Positions 1 to 9,104 of a DNA stretch of 20,000 bases are shown here, piece by piece. Each line of letters opens with the position of its first letter. Within the stretch, counting starts at the first letter, position 1. A program made the position numbers and the translations under genes. The DNA is from Gymnopus androsaceus JB14 (lineage: Eukaryota > Basidiomycota > Agaricomycetes > Agaricales > Omphalotaceae): the NCBI GenBank assembly GCA_009733575.1, contig ML769845.1, positions 1 to 20,000 of the forward strand. The letters run 5' to 3'. The notes under the pieces were generated by a model. The model saw nothing but the letters and a program-made list of their open reading frames with translations. It searched no databases and was not told the origin of the DNA.

Positions 1-640
1 TTTTTTTTTTTTCCCATGAGCATGTATAGTACAGAGTAATACCGCTGGACGGTAAATGCATCCACGTCCTCCAGCAACACTGTTGCTCGGCACAGGGCTG
101 TACGTCACAAGTTATGTCGATGGGAATGGAACTCGCGCCGTTACCATTTTTCCATTTCCATTGCATTTTCCTCCTTCGCGCACCACTGCCAGCGTATCCC
201 TTTCCCATCGCCCAAATCCGCAGGCAATTTGTTTGGCCAATCCAGCTGTCAAGACAATCGGGACGCCGAATCTAGGGTGACAGAGGGAGAGAGGGTAACT
301 AGAGCAGAGCTCTGGGTGGAGAGACGGCGCTGCGTGCCAGCTTGGGTTAGCAAGGTCATGGAGGTGCGTCATTGTTTTTCTCAGCACCAGGACAACTTTG
401 CTAACTGTTTTTTATTCCAGGGATCTTCCCCGTTACTAGGACCGTTGGCCAGTGGTGAACCGTTTATCAGCGGTTCATACCCAGATTCATTGAATCTGTT
501 TATGGCCTGCTGGTAGATGTTCCACCGCCGGAAAGCTGGGCACTGCAACACGGATTGAAAACTCGCCCATGAGCCAAGTCACCTTGCGGCAGCTTGCTAC
601 TGGGTGACAACTCACCGGCACACCTTTCCTGTGTGGGTAA
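1..640. other. Left-edge unassigned DNA
   Basis: The window opens with a 12-nt T run. No coding region can be supported: the open frames here are short, overlap on both strands and resemble nothing I know. Two things stand out. A sequence resembling an intron 3' end (CTAAC branch point, T-rich tract, CAG) lies at about 400-420. A small perfect inverted repeat, GAACCG/CGGTTC, lies at 457-462 and 471-476. From about 540 the sequence grades into the repeat array to the right. Confidence 0.4.
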
Positions 641-980
641 GCCTCTGATACGGATGTGAATTACATCCGCATCCTGCCCAGGAGCCCTGTCGTCTACCGG
701 CGCTTTGCTACTGGGTTCACTACCTGCCGGCGCAGCTTTCTTTCACCGGCAACGTTGGTATTCCAACGTGCAGATACGGATGTCAATCATATCCGTATCC
801 TGCCAAGGACACAAGTCCCCGCTGGTGACTGGCTACCGCGTTACTTCTCACCGGCGCAGCTTTCCTCACCGGTAACGTTGGTATTCCAACTTGCAGGTGA
901 GGCTCGGATGCGGATGTGAAACACATCCGTATCCTGCCAAGGAGCCAAGTCCCCGCCGGTGAGTGGCTACTGTGCTACTT

Positions 981-1472
981 CCCACCGGCGCAGCTTTTCT
1001 CACCGGCGGAGGTAGCATTCTAATGTGCAGGTGAGTCTCAGATACGGATGTGATTCACATCCGTATCCTGCCCAGGAGGCTACTGACTTCCTACCTGCCG
1101 GCGCAGCTTTCCTCACTGGCAGGATTGGTAATATGGCGTGCAGGTGAAGCTCACATATGGATGTGTTTTACATCCGTATCCTCTCCAGGAGACCACTTGT
1201 CTACCTGTGACCTGCTACCGAGCTCCTACCGGCGCAGTTTTCCTCACCGGCAACGTTGGCATTTCACCATGCAGGTGAGGCTCAGATATGGATGTAAATC
1301 ACATCCGTATCTTGCCCGAGAGCCTGGTTGCCTACCGGCGACTTGCAACTACGTCCCTGCACACTGGTGCAGGTGAGGGTCAGATATGGATGTGAAACAC
1401 ATCCATGTGCTGTCCCAAATGCTGGCTGCTTGCCGGCGCCTTACCACCATCTGGATAGGTAACATATCCATA
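981..1472 (+). repeat. Long duplication block A, copy 1
   Basis: This block of about 490 bp, spanning four palindromes, recurs at about 2747-3239 with a constant offset near 1766 bp. Order and spacing of sub-repeats are conserved. Roughly 14 differences between the two copies are CG versus TG or CA, judged by eye, which is more than any other class of change. Confidence 0.8.
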
Positions 1473-1760
1473 CTGTGCTGCTGTATTGAACCACCCGCTG
1501 GGCCATGTATCTATCCATCGGGGAGACACACCGTACTGTCCAGATCCCATATCCAAGTTGACCATAGCACCCAGACCCTGCCGGGCTAGCTATTCATCTA
1601 TATCCATTCCTATGTCAGTCATCTCATCCCCAATTCACCCCATGTATATCAAGAGTCCTTGCCTGTGTGGCAGTGTAGGGTTTCCCTAATCGAGAAGCCC
1701 TAGCCAAACCCTACATCCACTTTTTCATCTCCTGTATAACCCCTAACCCCCCCCCTAACC
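1383..1760 (+). repeat. Duplication block B, copy 0 (short)
   Basis: This copy starts at a palindrome (1383-1409) and ends in CCTGTATAACCCCTAACCC followed by a C-rich tract. It shares the segment encoding GGCAGTGTAGGGTTTCCCTA and the end tract with the copies at 3149 and 3695, but has only one copy of the 42-bp sub-repeat and a shortened middle. Confidence 0.75.
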
Positions 1761-1941
1761 CGGCAACGGTGAGGCTCAGACACGGATGTCAATCACATCC
1801 GTATCCCGCCCAGGAACCCGGTCGTCTACCGGCGACTTGCTACTCGTACTTAATTACCGGCGACGTTGACTATTCACCCTGCAGGTGAGGCTCTGATATG
1901 GATGTAAATCATATCCGTACCCTGCCCGAGAGCCAAGTTGT

Positions 1942-2301
1942 CTGGCAGCGACTGCCTCCCTCACCGGCGGCGTTGGTGATACGGTGTGCAAGGGATGCTC
2001 TTATACACGGATGCGTTTTACATCCACATCCTACGGATATGAAACACATCCGTATCCTGCCCGTCTGGCAGCGACCGCCTCCCTCACCGGCGGCGTTGGT
2101 GATACGGTGTGCAGGGGATGCTCTTATACACGGATGTGTTTTACACCCACATCCGTATCCTGCCCGTCTGGCAGCGACCGCCTCCCTCACCGGCGGCGTT
2201 GGTGATACGGTGTGCAGGAGATGCTCTTATACACGGATGTGTTTACATCCACATCCTACGGATATGAAACACATCCGTATCCTGCCCGAGAGCCAAGTCA
2301 T
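1942..2301 (+). repeat. Three tandem units inside the array
   Basis: Three head-to-tail units start with CTGGCAGCGACYGCCTCCCT at 1942, 2065 and 2168, with a partial fourth start at 2302. Unit lengths are about 123, 103 and 134 bp. Each carries the CACCGGCGGCGTTGGTGATA stretch and one or two copies of the palindrome. The length differences come from gain or loss of the segment around CCTACGGATATGAAACACAT. This is a recent local expansion, because these units resemble each other more closely than the rest of the array. Confidence 0.8.
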
Positions 2302-2746
2302 CTGGCAGCGACCGGTGGAACCTTCGTCACCGGCGGCGGTGGTACTACGGCGCGCAGGTGAGGCTCACATACGGACGTGCTTTGCATCCATATCCTACCC
2401 GGTCTACCTGTGACCTGCGACCAAGTAGTTAGACCGCCGGCGTGGTTTTCTTCACTGGCAACGTTGACATTCGCCCATCCAGGTGAGGCTCAGATACGGA
2501 TATCAATCACATCCGTATCCTGCCCAAGAGACAGGTCGTCTACTGGCGACATGCAACTACAATCCTGCTCACTTGTGTAGCTTTTCCCACTGGCGGCGTT
2601 GGTGTTTGAGCATGCAGATACAGATATGAAACACATCCGTGTGCTGTCCCATATCCTGCCTGCCTATCAGCGCCCTACTACCAGCTGAATAGGTAATTTA
2701 TTACCCCTAACCCCAGGAGACCAGTTGTCTACCGGCGGACTTCCTG

Positions 2747-3239
2747 CCCACCAGCGCAGCTTTCCTCACCGGCGGAGGTAGCATTCTAATGTGCAGGTGG
2801 GCCTCAGATACGGATGTGATTCACATCCGTATCCTGCCCAGGAGGCTACTGACTTCCTACCCGCCGGTGCAGCTTTCCTCACCGGCGGGATTGGTAATAC
2901 GGCATGCAGGTGAGGCTCACATACGGATGTGTTCTACATCCGTATCCTCTCCAGGAAACCAGTCGTCTACTGGTGACCTGCTACCGAGTTCCTACCGGCG
3001 CATTTTTCCTCACCGGCAACGTTGGCATTTCACAATGCAGGTGAGGCTTTGATATGGATGTAAATCACATCCGTATCTTGCCCGAGAGCCAGGTTGGCTC
3101 CCGGCGACTTGCAACTACATCCCTGCGCACCGGTGCAGGTGAGGGTCAGATACGGATGTGAAACACATCCGTGTGCTGTCCCAAATGCTAGGTGCTTACC
3201 GGCGCCTTACCACCATCTGAATAGGTAATGTATCCATAC
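2747..3239 (+). repeat. Long duplication block A, copy 2
   Basis: This is the second copy of the block at 981-1472. It begins just after an ACCCCTAACCCC tract at about 2703-2714. It keeps several CpG sites that are TG or CA in copy 1, and the reverse also occurs, so both copies have decayed independently. Confidence 0.8.
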
Positions 3240-3693
3240 CATACACGGATGTGAAACACATCCGTGTGCTGTCCCAAACGCTGGTTGCTTTACCGGCGCC
3301 TTACTACTAGCTGAATAGGTAACATATCTGTACCATATTGCCGTATTGAACTGCCCATGTAGCTATTTATCAGGGAGACACATCCACATCCATGTTTGCA
3401 TCATACTGTTCAGAGCCCGCCGAGCCATGTATCTATCTCTCCCATCCACATCCAAGTTGACCATAGCATCCACCCAGACCCCGCCGGGCTACAAGTCAGT
3501 TGTCTCACCCCCAATTCACCCCGTATTCCATCCATATATCTATGCCACCAAAGAGTCCTTGCCTGTGTGGCAGTGTAGGGTTTTCCTAAACAAGAAGCTC
3601 TTGCCTGTGTGGCAGTGTAGGGTTTCCCTAATCGAGAAGCCCTAGCCAAACCCTACATCCACTTTTTCATCTCCTGTATAACCCCTAACCCTA
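3149..3693 (+). repeat. Duplication block B, copy 1
   Basis: This block of about 545 bp runs from a palindrome at 3149 to the tract CCTGTATAACCCCTAACCCT. It is followed directly by copy 2, giving a tandem pair with an offset of about 546 bp. It contains a 42-bp tandem duplication (3559-3600, 3601-3642) whose units start TTGCCTGTGTGGCAGTGTAG. Confidence 0.85.
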
Positions 3694-3694
3694 A

Positions 3695-4247
3695 GATACG
3701 GATGTGTTTCACATCCGTGTGCTGTCCCAAATGCTAGGTGCTTACCAGCGCCTTACCACCATCTGAATAGGTCATATATCCATACCATACATGGATGTGA
3801 AACACATCCGTGTGCTGTCCCAAATGCTGGTTGCTTTACCGGTGCCTAACTACTAGCTAAATAGGTAACATATCTGTACCATATTACTGTATTGAACTGC
3901 CTGCTAGCCCATGTAGCTATCTATCAGGGAGACACATCCACATCCATGTTTGCATCATACTGTTCAGAGCCCGCCGAGCCATGTATCTATCTGTCCCATC
4001 CACATCCAAGTTGACCATAGCATCCACCCAGACCCCGCCGGGCTACAAGTCAGTTGTCTCACCCCCAATTCACCCCATATTCCATCCATATATCTATGCC
4101 ACCAAAGAGTCCTTGCCTGTGTGGCAGTGTAGGGTTTTCCTAAACAAGAAGCTTTTGCTTGTGTGGCAGTGTAGGGTTTCCCTAATCGAGAAGCCCTAGC
4201 CAAACCCTACATCCACTTTTTCATCTCCTGTATAACCCCTAACCCCC
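3695..4247 (+). repeat. Duplication block B, copy 2
   Basis: This is the tandem partner of the copy at 3149-3693, ending in ACCCCTAACCCCCTAAG. It has the same 42-bp duplication (4113-4154, 4155-4196). Its first palindrome has loop TTT where copy 1 has AAA, that is, the loop is inverted. About six of the differences from copy 1 are CG versus TG/CA. Confidence 0.85.
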
Positions 4248-5179
4248 TAAGTATATTGGATGTCCTAAACCTGGCCCAAAATACTCTAATTCGGGGCACT
4301 TTTCGGAACACATTTCGCAGCTGTAAAAAATCGGGCCCAGCTCAGTGTGTTCCGGAGAATTTATTCTACCTTCAGTGTTGGGGGTTTCATGGCCTTTATG
4401 AATTTTAGGCGATTTTTCCCCCATTACTTGCGACTCAGCTTCAGAATTATTCTCTGAAGGTCATGGTGACTTTCTCACAGGTGGGAACAGCGCAGGCGTC
4501 TTAGCTGTCGCCGTTGATGGATTTCTAACGGTGGCAGTAGATGACATTGTATTATGATTTTTTAATACAATTTTGGTACGTGTCGGGTCTGGTGACAGAG
4601 TAGTGTCGAAAAAAGGGAGCTGTGAGCCCTCCTCCTGTAACGCTCGTGTATTCGAGCGAGTATGCCTGACGGTGAGTCGAGACTCCACCGTTATGTGCAC
4701 AAAGGGGGGAGGACACAATTAATAATGCTCCTGGCCTGTAGTTTTGTCCCTAGGGACAACAGCTGAGGCTTAAAAAATGTATAAGGGCTCTTACTGTGGA
4801 TGCTAGATCACTCGGGAGCTAAGCCAAACAGTGCTTATGATTGAGCACTAGGTACGTAAAGTACAGGCGTAGGTAGTCGAGTAATCGAGTATGTGGGTAA
4901 GAGGTAAAAAGATAGATAAGATAAATAATTCTATCTAAGCTACTTATAGTCCGTTCAATCCCGATTAAGTAATCGTAACTAAAAAGGGAACGTACTCATT
5001 ACAATACCAATAGCCTAATAATTATACCGAGAAGCCCCAAAGAATGAAATACATTACTGTAAAGCAAGAACACGAAAGCAATATCGAAAGCGACAGGTAT
5101 ACTAATGTATAGTCCGTGAGTTGAAAAGATTGCGTTTTGGAGATGAATGAAGGGCAACGAAGGTGGGCTAAGTGAGCTA
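4248..5179. other. Non-coding region rich in inverted repeats
   Basis: No gene is supported here. Six inverted repeats lie within about 460 bp: 4304-4312/4346-4354 (CGGAACACA/TGTGTTCCG, 9 bp); 4439-4445/4453-4459 (CTTCAGA/TCTGAAG); 4546-4554/4563-4571 (ATTGTATTA/TAATACAAT); 4641-4646/4653-4658 (CGCTCG/CGAGCG); 4669-4691 (near-perfect arms with a 2-nt loop); and a perfect 16-bp palindrome, TTGTCCCTAGGGACAA, at 4744-4759. A weaker one (AGATAG/CTATCT) is at 4910-4936. The stretch from 4800 to 5179 is A/T-rich and probably serves as the 3' flank of the gene ending at 5180. Confidence 0.5.
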
Positions 5180-7264
5180 TTAGACCTTCTCCTGCGCATC
5201 CTCCACAACAGTAGAGGTGCTTGAATTTGTTCGCGTAGTAATTGGTCGAATTGGTGTTAGTCGCATCGCCTTGTTGACTTTCTCCGCAAGACACCATACT
5301 GCCCATGCACCATATCTATTCACAAAGGATAAACGTCAGTTACCAGGCCGAAGAGAAACGACAGAAGGAAAGACTAACATCTGCGTACACATCAGCAGGA
5401 CAATGATAGTGACAAGCATGACAGAGAGAGCAATTTCATCAGGTTTTGCATGGAATTGCTCCAGGTGAAGCGCCCAGAAAACAAGAAGATAGGCAGCAAA
5501 CGCGATCTTGAAGATGAATGAGTGGACTGCCCCGAAACGAATATGTCGCAGGTCCATCGAAGGGGAACACGTGGGCGATCTAGAAGGAGAGAGTGTATCA
5601 GTTGTGTGAAACGAAGACAAAGGTGAAAAGTTAACATACACATGAACAGCCCTATGAAGACAGTTTGCTCCGTCGTAGCTTGGAACAACCAAATCTCACC
5701 AGCAGCGATGAGTGCAGGGTGTCCGATGTAGGAAAAGACACTAAGGAGAAGGACAATCGCGAAAACGGTGCAAAAGTGATCGATGAGCAGTGGCCATCTC
5801 ATGCATGGTCTGTAGGTGAGCTCGAAGATGTACAGTCTAGATATTAATAGGACCGCAGCCTTGAGCATGTTCATGTAGTCAAATGTGTACTTTTTGGCGT
5901 GAATAGGTACGGAGAAAAGTTGGAGAACGAGGACGACGCCGGTTATAAAGGTGTCAAGGACGTAGGTGACAGTGTTCCTTTGATTCTCGAAGGACATCTC
6001 CCGGTATTGGAGGGAAACGCGGGTAAGAAGGAACTCGGTGGCTTTGGCCAACATGTAAAGGAAGAGCTGTAAAGAACGGCGGGAACAGAAAACTGAAGAG
6101 ATTTCAAACCATTGACCGCTTGAGTACAATAGAGAAACTTACGAAGGCTAAGGTGGTCATTGAAACGACTTCGGGGTTTGAACCTTTACTAGCTCCATAA
6201 CACTAGAGGTAGGAATGTCCTTCATGTCGGCAGCATTGTAGGAGGAGTTGTGTGCAAGAAAGGTCTGATTGAACGGGTTGGTGTTGACAACCTCGATGTA
6301 ATCACGAGCGATGCACACATCGCCCCCGGTAGGTCCAATATGAGGGCAGTGAACCTCAGGGCGATACTTCACCATATCTTTAACGCTCCGTGAGCTTCCC
6401 AAATAATGACTCGAGCATAAACACCTACTTTTGTGGATGTACCGACACCAACCGGTATTCATACCTCCTTGCCAGGTCTCGCGAAATGGAAGCTTAGTCA
6501 TGAACGACATGCGAGCTTCGTGCGACTCGTACTGCTGATTATCGCCTATACAGCATTACGTCGAAACTGCACAAACGTCAGTCGCAGTTTTGAGCTGGAT
6601 AATCTCGGTAATGTTCATCGTAGTCACATTGAGTTGCTTTCCTATCTGAGGCGCCAAGTAAGGAATGGTGTATGCTGAGAATTTGGCCACGCGACAAAGG
6701 ATAGCGTCGTAGGAGGCAATCTTCATGTCGTCGTCGTAGGCGAGGAACATGTCGATCTGGAGAGGGGCAGTCATGTTGATGGTAGGAAAGACCATTTCAG
6801 CGATGTAGCTGACGGCGGTATCTGGTGGCTCGACGACCGCAGATTGGACAGTAACAGTGGAAGGGGTTGCAATTAGTTGGGTGGAGTTGTCCTCGGAACC
6901 TTCAAGGAAGAGACCAAAGAGGTACTCGAACGTTGTTGAGCTCTTGACTGACGAAGATGGTAGTCACGTCAACACGACCAATAACATCGGGGGACAGCGG
7001 TGAAGGAAATAGCCCATCGATGATCGATGCTGGGTTAGCATACCTAGAGAGCACGTATTAGTAAAAGTGCATGAAGTAGTAAGAAGCAACATACGCCGCA
7101 CCGAGGACTTCCAATGCCTCGAGATATTCGATGGGTTGCTTGTATCCAAAGGAACGAGAGGCAAGGAGTACTGAGGCGAGAGGCGAATACAGAAGCTTCG
7201 GGGAACATTGAAGGAAAGAGGGAATGGCCAAACGATTCACAAAGTGCTGCCTTTTAAATGCCAT
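5180..7264 (-). pseudogene. Decayed polytopic membrane protein gene (conserved fungal hypothetical)
   Basis: I reconstruct six exons: 7264-7095, 7043-6429, 6377-6143, 6066-5640, 5579-5379 and 5315-5180, separated by introns of 51, 51, 76, 60 and 63 nt with GTATGT, GTAGGT, GTAAGT, GTATGT and GTTAGT donors. The N-terminal half looks extracellular or lumenal and Cys-containing (stretches like VDVTTIFVSQEL, HCPHIGPTGGD, NQTF and NSSY glycosylation sites). The C-terminal half has about six or seven hydrophobic segments (for example FITGVVLVLQLF, IVLLLSVFSYIG, SVMLVTIIVLLM). It resembles, from memory, an uncharacterised fungal membrane protein family; no function is known to me. The frame is broken: a +1 shift near 6925-6935, an in-frame TAA at 6556-6558, a one-base loss near 6168-6177, and either a further one-base loss near 5550 or use of an alternative GTGTAT donor 2 nt upstream. 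The reading resumes convincingly after each lesion, so this is a pseudogene or an error-laden assembly, not a misread gene. Confidence 0.7.
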
Positions 7265-7793
7265 TTTCACCAAATTCCCCGTAGACTGCTCTGCAAGATG
7301 CATAGGCTGAACGCCATGTTTTGAATCCCAGTCCGAGAGGTGACGAATACTTTGGTACTCGTACACCCCATTTGAAGAGTGCCACAGAGCTCGAGCGACG
7401 GAATAATGGCCTGAACTGAACTCGGGAGTTGGTTCTCCGGAAACGGAGCGCTGGCGTCATGGTTCGCGTAGTTTGATCACGGGGAAACGTTATGTCTCGA
7501 GTAATTTGAGACGAGATGCACGAAAGGAGCCAACAGTTTTCCGTTCTAAAGCCTAAGCACTAAACAAGTCAGCGTTAGCAAGCCGTCTCCATTACTATTA
7601 AAGCGGATTGTCGTACTTATATGTAGAAGCGGTCGTTCAAGCGAGTTCCAGAAACAGATATGACGTCGAGACTCAGGTAGTCTGAGACTCAAAGGAGGAA
7701 CGATTCTGAATCATAAGTGCAATTAGCGAAGGATACTGTATCGAAGTTCATTATTTGTACATACTGTAAAAGCGTCCGTACAAGGGGTCTCTA
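7265..7793. other. Intergenic region
   Basis: This lies between two minus-strand genes and would hold the promoter of the membrane-protein gene to its left. No convincing TATA box or coding exon was seen. Short inverted motifs (GTCTC/GAGAC near 7493-7511, and a repeated GAGACTC near 7667-7690) are present and of doubtful meaning. Confidence 0.35.
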
Positions 7794-8691
7794 CTACCGT
7801 TTGAGTAGCCACATAATGCCAAAGACGAGAAGTAGCGAATTGATGCACGAAATCTGAGACATCAGCGCGCCGTTCGACGAGGATGAGTCCGGTCCAGAAC
7901 TAGAAGTTGAATTTCCCGAAGATCCGCTGCTAGATTCATTTGTGAGTGTTCGGGGAGCATAGCTCGACGGAATAGTCAACACGATGCTATCCAAATCTAT
8001 AATATCCAAGCATCAGCTCTGGTAACATCGAATCGTGTAAACACGCACAGAAATACGACTGATTGACTCCCGCCAAGTTGCTGATAGCCCTCTCTCAACT
8101 GCAATATATCGCCAGCCCGAATCTGGAGTGGGTGACTCTCCATCCCTGCAGGGGAGAGTCATATACGGTGCACCAAGATAGTCCCCTTCAACGCTGCAAC
8201 TCGTCAAGTTTCTTGCTCGCAGCAGTGTGAGCCCTCCTGGACGAGATACTTGCGAAGCTTCGTCTCGTCCCATATAGGCCAGATATATCACCGAGAGGGG
8301 TCGTGGAAAGTCAGCAGTGGCCTGAGCTGCGTAGGAAGCTAGCGCTGAGGATGCTGTTGTTGCTGCAGATGAAACAGAGGATGGAACTGCACTAAACGCT
8401 GGCCTTAGTTCCTTGCTAACGGTGACATTTAGCTACCAAAACGAATTCAGCTCTGTGGTTCCAACAGCCACTCACGAAAGCGAGATTCGTCCTAGGCGTC
8501 AAAGATGCTGTCGCGGAGGGAAGAGATTGTGTTTTGATTCGGCTCGTACGGGGGAGGGAGCAGATTGAGAAGGAGTATGTCCTTAGAGAACTTGGGAAGC
8601 CGTTCATCGTTTGCTTTCCAAGCATTTAACCTGTGACAACCGCCAGAGCAGTCAACAAAACAAAAAGACAAAACTTGGGAGATTGAGACAT
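7794..8691 (-). CDS. Probable secreted GPI-anchored protein, function unknown
   Basis: The preferred model has four exons: 8691-8631, 8507-8476, 8432-8045 and 7996-7794. It gives a continuous frame of about 227 residues. The start is the ATG at 8691 because it opens a clear signal peptide (MSQSPKFCLFVLLTALAVVT). The C-terminus has a Ser/Gly-rich linker (about residues 180-205) followed by a hydrophobic tail ending in LLLVFGIMWLLKR, a typical GPI-attachment signal. The middle holds Ser/Thr/Ala-rich stretches and a few Cys (NLTSCSVEG, LPCRDG). The intron at 8433-8475 has a perfect GTGAGT donor. The introns at 8508-8630 (GTTAAA donor) and 7997-8044 (GTGTTT donor) are weaker. Without the 8508-8630 intron the frame meets a TAA at 8626-8628, just after the signal peptide, and the gene would be broken. 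I do not recognise the family. The product would sit at the cell surface or wall. Confidence 0.45.
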
Positions 8692-8729
8692 ACCGAGACT
8701 TGAGTCGAACCATTTCTATATCTTCATCC

Positions 8730-8938
8730 TCAGGCTTTGTTAGACATAGACGTATAGGTGTCGCAAATGTCTGCGATGATCAGCTCTATATCGACTCTGT
8801 TCTTGCAATAATACTTTGACACTTCGACACTTCCTATAGAGAATATGTCAGTGAAGGAATACTCCGAAAATGTCGACACTTGCCTCGAGGTGTTCAGGCT
8901 CAGCTACTCGCGCAAGGGTTTTCGCAAATCGTGTCTTT
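8730..8938 (-). CDS. Unidentified exon pair, possibly the 3' end of a gene
   Basis: Two stretches read in one frame across a plausible 46-nt intron (8834-8879; GTGTCG donor, ACTGAC branch point, CTATAG acceptor). The first encodes a segment like RFAKTLARVAEPEHLEA and the second one like VDIELIIADICDTYTS, ending at TGA 8730-8732. A different frame then continues with coding-like sequence (LKSRLNAWKANDERLP, about 8690-8620, once GTATGT...CACAG is spliced). That would place a second reading over the start of the GPI-protein model. No start codon was found; the 5' side runs into the promoter region of the divergent gene at 9105. It may be a gene fragment. I cannot name a family. Confidence 0.25.
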
Positions 8939-9104
8939 CAACTCGAAGATGTTGGCAGTACAGGTAAGAGAAAATCAGACGCACATGTGACCTAGTTGGG
9001 CGCTTATGTCTTGGTGCTCTACGCTGACGAGACTTGCAAAGTTCGGCCTCTACATTTCGCCTGCGTCTTTACCCCGGCGACTCCACAGTTGCAGTGCCGG
9101 TAGC

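Larger units (their letters stand above)
640..4247. repeat. Hairpin-bearing minisatellite array
   Basis: About 20 or more copies of a palindrome of the form GATACGGATGTG-loop-CACATCCGTATC (12-bp arms, 3-nt loop) recur at 647, 773, 907, 1041, 1154, 1285, 1383, 1779, 1895, then irregularly through about 2000-2260, and again at 2368, 2492, 2807, 2918, about 3053, 3149, about 3240, 3695 and about 3785. Early spacing is 126, 134, 134, 113, 131 and 98 bp. Between palindromes are conserved stretches such as CACCGGCGGCGTTGG and GCAGGTGAGGCTC. The copy at 1041-1067 is a perfect palindrome with loop ATT. Units are imperfect and vary in length, so this is an old, diverged minisatellite. Open frames across it are by-products of the repeats. 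The role is unknown; a subtelomeric or heterochromatic satellite is the simplest inference. Confidence 0.85.

Noticed and set aside
1898..2413. 171-residue open frame with repeated peptides
   Set aside because: It is produced by tandem DNA units that happen to stay open; the opposite strand is open as well and no domain is recognisable.
640..4247. CRISPR-like pattern of palindromic repeats
   Set aside because: The linkers are themselves repeated rather than unique, spacing is irregular, no cas genes exist and the DNA is eukaryotic.
4940..4980. tRNA-like GTTCAATCCCG
   Set aside because: It resembles a T-loop, but no acceptor stem, D-arm or anticodon arm can be built around it.
5180..6142. 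TLC-domain (ceramide synthase-like) assignment
   Set aside because: Number of membrane segments and an LLIDHF stretch are suggestive, but the diagnostic double His is not present.
8500..8720. Copia gag fragment (segment with LLLNLLPPPYEP)
   Set aside because: The resemblance is only a short Leu/Pro pattern; no zinc knuckle, protease or LTR was found nearby.
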